The position numbers and the translations under genes are program-made. A DNA stretch of 64,000 nt from Kluyvera intermedia (GTDB lineage Bacteria > Pseudomonadota > Gammaproteobacteria > Enterobacterales > Enterobacteriaceae), in assembly GCF_034424175.1 (NCBI RefSeq), contig NZ_CP139986.1, positions 2,728,001 to 2,792,000 on the forward strand. The letters are read 5' to 3'. The notes beneath the pieces are model-generated. The model did not search any database. It was not told the origin of the DNA and saw only the letters and a program-made list of their open reading frames with translations. Of the stretch, positions 8,042 through 17,023 are shown in pieces; the stretch's first letter is position 1; each line of letters opens with the position of its first letter.

Positions 8042-9258
8042 GATGACTCTCCTTTGATAAAGCGTGTGCAGGCGGCCTCGAAGCGGTTGAGGCCCAGCGT
8101 GACATCCTCTTCGTTGATAATCAGCGCGGGGGCAAAGCGCACAACACTCGCTCCGGCTATTAGCACCATCAGACCTTCTTGTGCCGCCAGCAGGCTTATC
8201 TGTTTGGCTTTCCCGGCATATTCATCACGCAGCGCGCAGCCAATCAATAACCCCACGCCGCGAATCTCGCTGAATAACCCAAGTTTCTCGTTAATGGCCT
8301 GCAAGCGTTCTCTGAACCATTGCTCACGCTGCTTCACACCGTTCAGAACCTGAGGCGTATTAATCAACGACAGCACCTCTCCTGCCACCGCGCAGGCCAG
8401 TGGATTCCCACCGTAGGTCGTGCCGTGAGTGCCAACGGTCATGACGCTGGCCATTTTTTCACAGGCCAGCAGCGCGCCAATCGGGAAGCCACCGCCGAGT
8501 GCTTTTGCGGTAGAGAGCAAATCTGGGGTGATGCCATAGTGCTGATAGGCGTACAGTTCACCGGTACGCCCTACGCCGGTTTGCACTTCATCAAAAATCA
8601 ACGCCGCATGATGACGATCGCAGAGTTCACGCAGCTCTCGCAGAAATTCCACGGTCGCCGGGATCACCCCGCCTTCCCCCTGGATAGGTTCAACAATCAC
8701 GGCGCAGGTGTCGTCATCAATCAGCACGCGGGCCGATTCGATATCGTTATAAATGCCATGGTGAATATCCGGCGGCAGCGGCGCAAAATCCTGAGAATAA
8801 GCCGGTTGCCCACCGGCGGTGACGGTAAACAGCGTGCGCCCATGAAACGCGTTTTTAAAAGCGACAATACCGGTTTTATGTTCACCAAAATGGTCATGCG
8901 CATATTTACGCGCAGTTTTCAGTGCCGCTTCATTTGCCTCCGCCCCGGAGTTACAGAAAAAAATGCGGTCAGCAAAGGTGGCGTCAATTAACTGCTTCGC
9001 CAGTCGCAGCGCCGGTTCGTTGGTATAGCCGTTACCGGTATGCCAGAACTGGCTCGCCTGCTCGGTGAGCGCACGGATCATCGCAGGGTGCGCGTGTCCC
9101 AGTGCATTTACCGCAATACCACCGGCAAAGTCGATATACCCTTTCCCTTCCTGGTCCCACAACCACGCCCCCTCACCGCGTACAGGAATAAACGTTGCCG
9201 GTGCATAAACCGGCATCATCCATTGATCAAAGTTTTGACGGCTGATTGACTGAGACAT
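8038..9258 (-). CDS. astC: succinylornithine transaminase
   Basis: Class III PLP aminotransferase, 406 residues, that converts succinylornithine to succinylglutamate semialdehyde; the E. coli enzyme also acts on acetylornithine. The PLP lysine is in STAKALGGGFPIGA, and the fold-type I motif FDEVQTGVGRTG is present. First gene of the operon, preceded by a sigma-54 promoter and, further up, an NtrC-like site. Confidence 0.97.
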   Translation of the reverse strand: MSQSISRQNFDQWMMPVYAPATFIPVRGEGAWLWDQEGKGYIDFAGGIAVNALGHAHPAMIRALTEQASQFWHTGNGYTNEPALRLAKQLIDATFADRIFFCNSGAEANEAALKTARKYAHDHFGEHKTGIVAFKNAFHGRTLFTVTAGGQPAYSQDFAPLPPDIHHGIYNDIESARVLIDDDTCAVIVEPIQGEGGVIPATVEFLRELRELCDRHHAALIFDEVQTGVGRTGELYAYQHYGITPDLLSTAKALGGGFPIGALLACEKMASVMTVGTHGTTYGGNPLACAVAGEVLSLINTPQVLNGVKQREQWFRERLQAINEKLGLFSEIRGVGLLIGCALRDEYAGKAKQISLLAAQEGLMVLIAGASVVRFAPALIINEEDVTLGLNRFEAACTRFIKGESS

Positions 9259-9330
9259 AGCGACCTCGATAAGTAAACGAATAGTTTATTTTATGTTAAT
9301 GATTTTGGTGTTTTCCCTATTAATGTAGAT

Positions 9331-9346
9331 TGCACAGTTCGTGCCA
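9331..9346 (-). promoter_or_regulatory. sigma-54 promoter of astCADBE
   Basis: The minus strand reads TGGCACG-AACT-GTGCA, one mismatch from the TGGCACG-N4-TTGCA consensus, with GG and GC at -24 and -12. Transcription would start near 9320, about 60 bases before astC. This matches the known Ntr-controlled ast promoter of E. coli. Confidence 0.85.
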
Positions 9347-9564
9347 GCGAGAGAAGAAAATGCATAAACGGGGAGTGAGAACGGAATATCAATGAGTTAT
9401 GAACACCAGTTATTCATACAAATTGCATACAAAGTGAATATCAATGACATTTCACGACCTTGCAGAGTAAAATTTAGAAAATTTATGCAGCAACAAAATA
9501 TCATTCTGGATTTGTGATCGACTGCGAAATTTATCGTACATTTACGCCTCATGACGGCGCAGAT

Positions 9565-9581
9565 TGCCCAAACCTGGTGCA
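9565..9581 (-). promoter_or_regulatory. NtrC-like binding site for the ast operon
   Basis: TGCCCAAACCTGGTGCA fits the NtrC dyad (TGCAC-N7-GTGCA type) with few mismatches. It is about 230 bases upstream of the astC -12 element, a normal enhancer distance, and 125 bases before xthA. Confidence 0.6.
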
Positions 9582-9706
9582 ATTCTTGCTCGGCAATACG
9601 GCAGCAGCGATAAAAGAAATTGGCAATACCGCCGTCTCAGAGCAGCGGGCAGGGTTAAATTCTGCTACTATCCCGTCACAATTCATCCTGCAAAGTGGCA
9701 ACGACT

Positions 9707-10510
9707 ATGAAATTTGTCTCCTTTAATATCAACGGCCTGCGTGCCCGCCCTCATCAACTGCAAGCCATCGTTGAAAAACATCAGCCTGATGTGATTGGTC
9801 TGCAGGAGACAAAGGTGCACGACGATATGTTTCCGCTTGAAGAGGTCGCAAAGCTCGGTTACCACATTTTCTACCACGGGCAGAAAGGCCACTACGGTGT
9901 CGCCATCCTGACCAAGGCCGAGCCGATTGCGGTGCATCGCGGTTTCCCGACCGATGCCGAAGACGCCCAGCGCCGCATTATCATTGCCGAAGTGCCGTCC
10001 GAGTTTGGTAACGTCACGGTGATTAATGGTTACTTCCCGCAGGGAGAAAGCCGCGATCACGAAACGAAATTCCCTGCAAAAACCAAGTTCTATCAGGACT
10101 TGCAGGATTATCTGGAAACCCGTCTGAATAAAGACAATCCGGTGCTTATCATGGGTGATATGAACATCAGCCCAACTGATTTAGACATCGGTATCGGTGA
10201 AGACAACCGCAAACGCTGGCTGCGCACCGGTAAGTGTTCATTCCTGCCGGAAGAGCGCGAGTGGATGCAGCGCCTCTTGGGCTGGGGTCTGGTGGATACC
10301 TTCCGCAATGCCAACCCGGAAACCAACGACCGTTTCTCGTGGTTTGACTACCGCTCTAAAGGTTTTGACGATAACCGCGGTCTGCGTATCGACCTGCTGC
10401 TGGCAAGCCAGGGTTTGGCAGCGCACTGTGTTGAGACCGGGATTGATTACGAAATCCGCAGTATGGAAAAGCCGTCAGATCACGCGCCGGTATGGGCGAC
10501 GTTTAAATAG
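9707..10510 (+). CDS. xthA: exonuclease III
   Basis: Main AP endonuclease and 3'-5' exonuclease of base excision repair, 267 residues (E. coli 268). Catalytic residues are visible: Glu34 in LQETK, Asp and Asn in GDMNISP, and the C-terminal SDHAPV histidine. I chose the ATG at 9707, which gives the standard N-terminus MKFVSFNINGLRARP; an upstream GTG-type start would add only four residues. Confidence 0.97.
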   Translation: MKFVSFNINGLRARPHQLQAIVEKHQPDVIGLQETKVHDDMFPLEEVAKLGYHIFYHGQKGHYGVAILTKAEPIAVHRGFPTDAEDAQRRIIIAEVPSEFGNVTVINGYFPQGESRDHETKFPAKTKFYQDLQDYLETRLNKDNPVLIMGDMNISPTDLDIGIGEDNRKRWLRTGKCSFLPEEREWMQRLLGWGLVDTFRNANPETNDRFSWFDYRSKGFDDNRGLRIDLLLASQGLAAHCVETGIDYEIRSMEKPSDHAPVWATFK

Positions 10511-10531
10511 GCTGAAAAATCGGTGTGCAAT

Positions 10532-10604
10532 CCCGGCGGCGCTGCGCTTGGCCGGGCTACGACACTACGATACTAGTAGCCCGGCCAAGCGCAGCGCCGC
10601 CGGG
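10532..10604. repeat. REP palindrome after xthA
   Basis: Two perfect 29-base inverted arms (10532-10560 and 10576-10604) around a 15-base loop. The left arm recurs without change at 30150-30178. A typical enterobacterial intergenic REP/BIME element, able to fold into a very stable RNA hairpin after xthA. Confidence 0.9.
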
Positions 10605-10772
10605 GGCATTTCGGTGATCGGAAGGAAATCCTGAGCAAAATCAATAAACCGGCGCTAAGCTCTTGCTGTAGTGGCTAATCTGTAATACCGTCGCGCGCAC
10701 TTTTTCTTCCCGGCAGGAGGACCCCCATGCAAAAGAAGTCGGTATTACGCAGCCTCTAAGCTCCTGCTCATT

Positions 10773-11426
10773 GTGGCTGTTATCTACGCACTTTATCTCC
10801 TTATTCACCATTTTGGTCTGCTCGATCTGGTGACCCATTTTCGCCACCTTCAACACCTCATTTTGCAAAGCGGCACGCTCGGCTATGGTCTTTACATCGC
10901 TCTGTTTATTGTCGCCACGGTGTGTTTGATGCCGGGTAGCATACTGGTATTAGTCGGCGGTATTGTCTTTGGCCCGTGGGTCGGCACGCTGCTGTCGCTG
11001 GTTGCCGTCACCCTTGCTTCCGCGCTGTCGTTTCTACTCGCACGCCTGCTCGGCCGCACGCTCTTGCTGAATTATGTCGGGCATACTGCAACCTTCCAGG
11101 CCATTGAGCGCGGCATTGCCAGAAACGGAGTCGACTTCCTGATCCTAACCCGGCTAATTCCACTATTTCCCTATAATATTCAGAACTATGCTTACGGCTT
11201 AACCGCCATCCCGTTCTGGCCTTATACCCTGATATCCGCACTGACAACTTTGCCCGGTATCTTTATTTATACGTTTATGGCCAGCACGCTTGCTGTTGAC
11301 GGAATCACCCTTTTCTTTGTTCTGAAGCTCAGTCTCGCCGGGCTGGCACTGTTTGCACTGGTGCAGGCAGCAAAGTGGTACGCCCGACGTAAACGCGTGG
11401 AATTACCGCAAGAGTCTCACCAATGA
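10773..11426 (+). CDS. ydjX: YdjX, DedA/SNARE-associated (TVP38) membrane protein, 5' end altered
   Basis: Inner-membrane protein of the TVP38/TMEM64 (DedA-like) family, about 217 residues as read from the GTG at 10773. The family signature is clear in LTRLIPLFPYNIQNYAYG. E. coli YdjX has 236 residues, so about 20 N-terminal residues are missing. A strong Shine-Dalgarno (GGCAGGAGG, 10712-10720) and ATG at 10727 open a frame that stops after 10 codons; the YdjX frame runs in a different register and has no good start. Either a leader peptide precedes the gene or a small insertion has shifted its start. It overlaps ydjZ by 4 bases. Confidence 0.8.
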   Translation: MAVIYALYLLIHHFGLLDLVTHFRHLQHLILQSGTLGYGLYIALFIVATVCLMPGSILVLVGGIVFGPWVGTLLSLVAVTLASALSFLLARLLGRTLLLNYVGHTATFQAIERGIARNGVDFLILTRLIPLFPYNIQNYAYGLTAIPFWPYTLISALTTLPGIFIYTFMASTLAVDGITLFFVLKLSLAGLALFALVQAAKWYARRKRVELPQESHQ

Positions 11427-12127
11427 CGCCCCAAAATCGCACGGTCTGGTACATTCGCGGACTGATTGCCGGCGCTTTCGTCGCCCTGTTGCTGGCATGG
11501 CTGTTCGTGCCCGCCGTCAACAGCTTTATTGACCACAGCCTGAGCGCATTTTTAGCCCTCGACCCACGCGAGATTGAACGCTTTATTTACTCCTACGGTT
11601 CACTGGCAGCGGTTGTTTCATTCCTGCTGATGATTTTCCAGGCCATTGCTGCGCCGCTTCCGGCATTTGTTATCACCTTTGCCAATGCCTCACTGTTTGG
11701 CGCCTTCTGGGGGGCGCTGCTGTCATGGAGCAGTGCGATGGTCGGTGCCGGATTATGCTTTTATATCGCGCGCATGATGGGCCGCGAGGCGGTTGAAAAG
11801 CTCACCGGCAAAGCGGTGCTTAACAGCGTCGACGGTTTTTTTGACCGGTATGGCAAACATACCATCTTAGTGTGTCGGCTACTGCCCTTTGTCCCATTCG
11901 ATCCGGTAAGCTATGCCGCTGGGTTAACCTCAATACGTTTTCGCCAGTTTATGCTCGCCACCGGCCTCGGTCAGCTTCCCGCTACGCTTGTGTATTCTTG
12001 GGTCGGCAGTCTGCTGACCGGAGGAACCTTCTGGTTTGTTAGCGGACTGTTTATCTTGTTCGCACTGACTATCGTTATCATCGCGGCGAAAGCCTTTTAC
12101 CAAGAACGACTAAAGAGGAATTCCTGA
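11423..12127 (+). CDS. ydjZ: YdjZ, DedA/SNARE-associated (TVP38) membrane protein
   Basis: Paralogue of YdjX, 234 residues (E. coli 235), with an N-terminal membrane segment and the same family core (CRLLPFVPFDPVSYAAG). Family members are linked to lipid scrambling or membrane homeostasis; the function of this pair is not established. It overlaps ydjX by 4 bases and ends on the first base of the next gene. E. coli ydjY, the ferredoxin-like gene between the two, is absent here. Confidence 0.92.
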   Translation: MTPQNRTVWYIRGLIAGAFVALLLAWLFVPAVNSFIDHSLSAFLALDPREIERFIYSYGSLAAVVSFLLMIFQAIAAPLPAFVITFANASLFGAFWGALLSWSSAMVGAGLCFYIARMMGREAVEKLTGKAVLNSVDGFFDRYGKHTILVCRLLPFVPFDPVSYAAGLTSIRFRQFMLATGLGQLPATLVYSWVGSLLTGGTFWFVSGLFILFALTIVIIAAKAFYQERLKRNS

Positions 12128-13308
12128 TGCGTTTTCATGGAGAGATCCTGCGCCATGCCCTGCTGGGGCTGGCGATACTGTCTCCGTTCGCCGCAAGCGC
12201 CAGTAGCTGGCAGCAAATACAGAATGACGCCAAAGGCCAGACCGTATGGTTTAACGCCTGGGGCGGCGATGAAGCAGTGAACCACTATCTCGATTGGGTG
12301 AGCGGTGAAGTGAAGCGAGATTACGCCATCGATCTGCGCATTGTGCATATTGCTGATGCCGCCGATACGGTGAAACGTATTCAGACCGAAGCGCGCGCCG
12401 GGCGCAAAACGAAGGGTTCAGTCGATCTGTTGTGGGTTAACGGCGAGAACTTCCGAGCCTTAAAAGAGGCCAACCTGCTGCAAACCGGCTGGGCGGAGCA
12501 ACTGCCAAACTGGCGCTATGTTGATACCAGCAAACCCGTGCGTGAAGACTTCTCCGTACCGGTTGACGGTGCGGAATCACCGTGGGGCAGCGCGCAGTTA
12601 ACCTTTATCGCCCGCCAGCAGCAAACGCCTGAACCACCGGCATCCCCGCAGGCGCTTCTGGACTATGCCAAATCCCACCCCGGCACGGTCACCTACCCTC
12701 GTCCGCCAGATTTCACCGGTACGGCACTGCTTGAGCAGTTGCTGATAAACGTCACGTCACAGCCTGACGCGTTAAAACAACCACCGAATGCGCAAAATTT
12801 CGCCGCCGTCACCGCGCCGCTGTGGGCCTACCTCGACATACTGCACCCGCTGCTGTGGCGTCAGGGTAAAGACTTCCCCCCTTCCACCGCGCGAATGGAC
12901 AGCCTGTTCAGCCATGGCTCGTTGCGCCTGTCGCTGACATTCAACCCGATGCACGCCAAGCAAAAAGTAGCGAAAGGTGAGTTGCCGAAAGACAGTTACA
13001 GCTTCGGCTTTGCGCAGGGAATGATTGGCAATGTCCACTTTGTCACCATTCCCGCAAACGCTGCCGCCAGCGCGGGAGCACAGGTTGTCGCGAATTTCCT
13101 GCTTTCTCCAACCGCTCAGTTGCGCAAGGCAGACCCGGCAATCTGGGGCGATCCGAGCGTTCTTGATGCACACACATTAGAGCCTGAACAGCAAAATGCG
13201 TTACAAGCGCTTATCCCGGAAAATTCACCGCCGGTACTGGCGGAGCCCCATGCCGCCTGGGTTAATGCACTGGAGCAGGAATGGCTGCGCCGTTACGGTA
13301 CGCATTAA
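12127..13308 (+). CDS. ynjB: ABC transporter periplasmic binding protein YnjB
   Basis: Solute-binding protein of 393 residues (E. coli 388) with an N-terminal signal peptide ending near FAASASS. It resembles binding proteins of the thiamine/iron/spermidine class. The substrate is unknown. It forms an importer operon with ynjC (permease) and ynjD (ATPase), and its 3' end overlaps ynjC by 28 bases. Confidence 0.94.
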   Translation: MRFHGEILRHALLGLAILSPFAASASSWQQIQNDAKGQTVWFNAWGGDEAVNHYLDWVSGEVKRDYAIDLRIVHIADAADTVKRIQTEARAGRKTKGSVDLLWVNGENFRALKEANLLQTGWAEQLPNWRYVDTSKPVREDFSVPVDGAESPWGSAQLTFIARQQQTPEPPASPQALLDYAKSHPGTVTYPRPPDFTGTALLEQLLINVTSQPDALKQPPNAQNFAAVTAPLWAYLDILHPLLWRQGKDFPPSTARMDSLFSHGSLRLSLTFNPMHAKQKVAKGELPKDSYSFGFAQGMIGNVHFVTIPANAAASAGAQVVANFLLSPTAQLRKADPAIWGDPSVLDAHTLEPEQQNALQALIPENSPPVLAEPHAAWVNALEQEWLRRYGTH

Positions 13309-14816
13309 TCACCCTGTGCTGGGGCATGATGCTGATTATCTATCTGCCCCTGCTGCCCGCCGCAGGTATCTTACTGACGCCTGCGTTTTCGCTATTCCAC
13401 TGGCAACAGTTGCTCGGCGACCCGCAGCTCGCCCAGGCGCTTATTGCCACCCTGATTTCCACAATCATTGCCGTTAGCGGCGCATTGTTGCTGACACTGC
13501 TGGTCATTGCCACCCTTTGGCCGTCACCCGGCTGGCAGCGGCTAGCGTCACGATTGCCCTGGCTGCTGGCACTTCCGCACGTAGCATTCGCGACCTGCGC
13601 CCTGCTGCTGTTTGCCGAAGGTGGCGAGTTATATCGTCTGCTGCCTATATTAAGCCCCGTGCAAGACAGCTACGGTATCGGTCTTGGTCTGGTGCTGGCT
13701 ATCAAGGAAAGTGGCTTTTTAATGTGGGTGTGCTGGGCAATCCTCGGCGAACGCCAGTTAGCCGAACAAACGGTGGTATTTAAAAGCCTGGGATTTGGAC
13801 GAGGGCAATGTCTTAAACACGTGATTCTCCCGGCCCTTATGCCTTCGCTCAGCATCGCCCTGCTGGCGACGACGGCCTGGACGCTATCGGTGGTTGATGT
13901 CGCGATAATAATCGGCCCCGGGAATCCCCCCACGCTCGCCGTGCTGGCATGGCAGTGGCTCAATTCAGGCTCCCCCGATGACCAGACCAAAGGCGCTTTG
14001 GCCTGTCTGTTACTGCTTGCTATCCTCGCCGCGCTGGCTGGGATTGCACGTAAACTGTGGTGCGGATGGCGGGCACATTCCGCCCACCCGGACGGGTGTC
14101 GCAAGCCCGATTTCCCCACCGTTCCGGGGAAATGTGTTGCCCTGATGCTACCGTTAAGCGGCCTGATATGTACCGCCTTTCTGGCATATCTGGCGCACGT
14201 TTCGCTGCCCGCGACAAATACCGTTAACCACAGTCTGTGGCTGGCGCTGCTGTCGGCAGGGTTAGGTGCTGCCGTGTGTTTAATGTGGCTGGAATGGGGG
14301 CCTGTGACACATCAACGTTGGGTCGATTTCCCCTTGTTACTGCCCGCGCTCCCACTGGCTGCCGGGCAGTATCAACTGGCGCTTTACGGCTGGTTTGATG
14401 GGCTCTTTAGTACCGTACTGTGGGGCCATTTGCTGTGGGTGGTGCCGTGGATGTTGTTTGTGCTGCGCCCCGCCTGGCGGCGGATAGACTCGCGCCAGGT
14501 CGTACTGGCGCAAACCCTGGGCTGGACGCGGGGGCGCATTTTTCTGCGGCTGAAATGCCCGCTCATTATCCGTCCGCTGCTGTCAGCGCTGGCGGTGGGA
14601 TTTTCGGTGAGCATTGCGCAATACCTGCCCACCCAATGGCTGGGGGGCGGTCGTGTACCGACACTGACCACCGAGGCCGTCGCGTTAAGTAGCGGGGGCG
14701 CAACCGCCACTCTCGCAGCTCAGGCGCTATGGCAACTGATTCTGCCGATGACCTTCTTCTTGTTGACCGCGCTAATCGCGCGTTGGATAGGTCATCTCCG
14801 CCGAGGATTACGCTGA
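13281..14816 (+). CDS. ynjC: ABC transporter permease YnjC
   Basis: Fused double permease of 511 residues, the same as E. coli, with two copies of the six-helix importer domain. EAA-like loops appear as QCLKHVILPALMPSLSIALL in the first half and RIFLRLKCPLIIRPLL in the second. The start lies 28 bases inside ynjB, and the stop overlaps the ynjD start as TGATG. Confidence 0.94.
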   Translation: MAAPLRYALITLCWGMMLIIYLPLLPAAGILLTPAFSLFHWQQLLGDPQLAQALIATLISTIIAVSGALLLTLLVIATLWPSPGWQRLASRLPWLLALPHVAFATCALLLFAEGGELYRLLPILSPVQDSYGIGLGLVLAIKESGFLMWVCWAILGERQLAEQTVVFKSLGFGRGQCLKHVILPALMPSLSIALLATTAWTLSVVDVAIIIGPGNPPTLAVLAWQWLNSGSPDDQTKGALACLLLLAILAALAGIARKLWCGWRAHSAHPDGCRKPDFPTVPGKCVALMLPLSGLICTAFLAYLAHVSLPATNTVNHSLWLALLSAGLGAAVCLMWLEWGPVTHQRWVDFPLLLPALPLAAGQYQLALYGWFDGLFSTVLWGHLLWVVPWMLFVLRPAWRRIDSRQVVLAQTLGWTRGRIFLRLKCPLIIRPLLSALAVGFSVSIAQYLPTQWLGGGRVPTLTTEAVALSSGGATATLAAQALWQLILPMTFFLLTALIARWIGHLRRGLR

Positions 14817-15448
14817 TGTTACAAGTCCAGGACCTGACGCTAACGCTGGGCGACACCCCGCTACTCCGCCGCGTCAACTTTACCGTGCAACCAGGCGAGA
14901 TCCTCACGCTAATGGGTCCCTCCGGCAGCGGCAAATCCACCCTTTTTGCCTGGATGATCGGCGCGCTGGGCGGTGAGTTTCGCGCCAGCGGCGAGCTATG
15001 GCTGAACGAACGTCGCTGCGACCTGCTGCCTACGGAAAAGCGGCGCATTGGCATTCTGTTTCAGGATGCACTGCTGTTTGACCACCTGAGCGTTGGCGAG
15101 AATCTGAAGCTGGCGCTCCCGGTCACTGTGGGTCGTCATGAACGTCAGACGCAGGTGTTACAGGCGTTAGACCACGCGGGGCTGACCGACTTTTACGCTC
15201 GCGATCCTGCTACCCTTTCCGGCGGTCAGCGTGCCCGCGTGGCGTTGTTACGTGCGCTGCTTGCACAACCAGACGCTCTGCTGCTGGATGAACCGTTTAG
15301 CCGACTTGACCAGCAGCTTCGCAACAGCTTTCGTCAGTGGGTATTCAATGAATTGCAACACAGACAGATTCCGGTCGTTCAGGTCACGCACGATGCCGAT
15401 GATGTTCCGTCTGGCGCCCGCTGTTTGCAGCTTGAAAACTGGCGGTGA
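14816..15448 (+). CDS. ynjD: ABC transporter ATP-binding protein YnjD
   Basis: ATPase of the YnjBCD importer, 210 residues. Walker A GPSGSGKST, signature LSGGQRARVALLRAL and Walker B LLLDEPF are intact. The start at 14816 overlaps the ynjC stop by one base; an upstream in-frame extension runs into the ynjC coding region and is unlikely to be used. Confidence 0.95.
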   Translation: MLQVQDLTLTLGDTPLLRRVNFTVQPGEILTLMGPSGSGKSTLFAWMIGALGGEFRASGELWLNERRCDLLPTEKRRIGILFQDALLFDHLSVGENLKLALPVTVGRHERQTQVLQALDHAGLTDFYARDPATLSGGQRARVALLRALLAQPDALLLDEPFSRLDQQLRNSFRQWVFNELQHRQIPVVQVTHDADDVPSGARCLQLENWR

Positions 15449-15532
15449 CGCGGGAAAGAATGCGTTACCGCAAGGTAATTACCCTACTTGAGGTGCAGAA
15501 TAATGCTCCAATTTTCTTCGTCGGATGATTTG

Positions 15533-16837
15533 ATGAAACGTGTTTCTCAACTGACCGCGCTGGCTCTTGCGCTCGGTCTAGCCTCTTCTGTATCTGCTGC
15601 ACAAACAGCGAAAACCTTAACCTTTACGCATCTGTTACAGCAAAAAGGCACTGCTATTGATACGCGTGTCAGCGCATTTTATAACGGCTGGCCACAGCAG
15701 ATTAACGGTACGCAAGGTCACGAACCGGGCGCGCTGAATCTTTCCGCCAGCTGGCTGTCTGCAATGAATAACGAGCAGTTGAGCACGTGGGCGCAGCAGC
15801 ATCAGTTACAGAAAAATACCGACATCGCACTCTACGGCGACAGCAAAGATAACGACGCAGTCGCCAAGCGGCTGAAGGAAGCAGGTTATACCAATCTCTC
15901 TACCCTGAGTGACGCACTGCAACAGCCTGACCGCCTGCAAAAGCTACCGCACTTTGAGCAGCTGGTTTACCCGCAGTGGCTGCACGATCTCCAGCAAGGT
16001 AAAGATGTTCCGGCGAAACCCGCAGGTGATGTCAAAGTGATTGAAGCCGCCTGGGGCGCGCCGAAACTGTACCTGGTCAGCCATATCCCTAATGCTGGTT
16101 ATATCGACACTAACGAGGTCGAAAGCGAACCACTGTGGAACAAAGTCTCCGATGCACAGCTAAAAGCCCTCCTGGCGAAACACGGTATTCGCCATGACAC
16201 CACCGTCGTGCTTTATGGCCGTGACGTATATGCGGCAGCGCGCGTGGCGCAGATTATGCTGTATGCGGGTGTCAAAGACGTGCGTATCCTCGATGGCGGC
16301 TGGAAAACCTGGTCTGACGCAGACCTGCCGGTCGAACGTGGTTTACCTAAGAACGTCGAGCCCGCGCCTGATTTTGGCGTCACTATCCCCGCTCAACCGC
16401 AGCTGATGCTGGATATGGAACAGGCTCGCGGACTGTTGCATCGCAAAGATGCCTCACTGGTGAGTATTCGTTCCTGGCCAGAATTTATCGGCACCACCAG
16501 CGGCTATAGCTACATCAAGCCAAAAGGTGAAATCGCAGGCGCACGCTGGGGCCATGCGGGCAGCGACTCAACCCACATGGAAGACTTCCACAACCCGGAC
16601 GGCACCATGCGCAGCGCCGACGATATCGCGGCTATGTGGAAAGCGTGGAATATCCTGCCGACTCAACAGGTATCCTTCTACTGCGGTACCGGCTGGCGCG
16701 CGTCAGAGACCTTTATGTACGCCCGCGCGATGGGCTGGCAGAACGTCAGCGTGTATGACGGCGGCTGGTATGAGTGGAGCGCCGACCCGAAAAATCCCAT
16801 TGTGACGGGTGAGCATAAAGTGGATAGCACGCTTTAA
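15533..16837 (+). CDS. ynjE: thiosulfate sulfurtransferase YnjE, multi-domain rhodanese
   Basis: Secreted rhodanese with three repeated rhodanese folds, 434 residues (E. coli 435). A signal peptide ends near SSVSA. The active-site Cys is in YCGTGWRASE in the last domain; the earlier domains lack it, as in E. coli. The start at 15533 gives the standard signal peptide MKRVSQLTALALALG. An alternative ATG at 15503 has the better Shine-Dalgarno and would add 10 residues. It follows ynjBCD and is probably cotranscribed. Confidence 0.94.
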   Translation: MKRVSQLTALALALGLASSVSAAQTAKTLTFTHLLQQKGTAIDTRVSAFYNGWPQQINGTQGHEPGALNLSASWLSAMNNEQLSTWAQQHQLQKNTDIALYGDSKDNDAVAKRLKEAGYTNLSTLSDALQQPDRLQKLPHFEQLVYPQWLHDLQQGKDVPAKPAGDVKVIEAAWGAPKLYLVSHIPNAGYIDTNEVESEPLWNKVSDAQLKALLAKHGIRHDTTVVLYGRDVYAAARVAQIMLYAGVKDVRILDGGWKTWSDADLPVERGLPKNVEPAPDFGVTIPAQPQLMLDMEQARGLLHRKDASLVSIRSWPEFIGTTSGYSYIKPKGEIAGARWGHAGSDSTHMEDFHNPDGTMRSADDIAAMWKAWNILPTQQVSFYCGTGWRASETFMYARAMGWQNVSVYDGGWYEWSADPKNPIVTGEHKVDSTL

Positions 16838-16893
16838 TCCGTCTGTTAATGACGCCGTTTTTTAATTCCAGCTACATCTGAAAAGATTATTTT

Positions 16894-16919
16894 AAATGGG
16901 GAAATTCGTTTCCCCATTT
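16894..16919 (+). terminator. ynjE terminator
   Basis: Perfect 11-base stem AAATGGGGAAA / TTTCCCCATTT with a TTCG tetraloop, AT-rich on both sides. It ends the ynjBCDE transcript and could also act on the opposite strand. Confidence 0.9.
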
Positions 16920-17023
16920 AACTCACTAACCTAAACGCAGATGATCGCCCACTAACCTCTTTTAAGCCCAGAGGACCTTCCCACATAAACATAAAAACGA
17001 TGATGGTGATTGCAGTTCAAAAT

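Larger units (their letters stand above)
9259..9706. other. astC-xthA divergent promoter region
   Basis: 448-base gap between divergent astC and xthA. It holds the astC sigma-54 promoter near 9340 and an NtrC-like site near 9570. Between them, around 9400-9450, are several TGAAT/ATTCA half-sites; these fit the ArgR half-site, and ArgR is known to bind in this interval in E. coli, but I cannot place a full ARG box. Short ORFs here look like chance. Confidence 0.6.

Noticed and set aside
8320..8991. 223-codon open frame opposite astC
   Set aside because: Fully inside a well-supported gene in antisense; composition typical of antisense shadows in GC-rich DNA.
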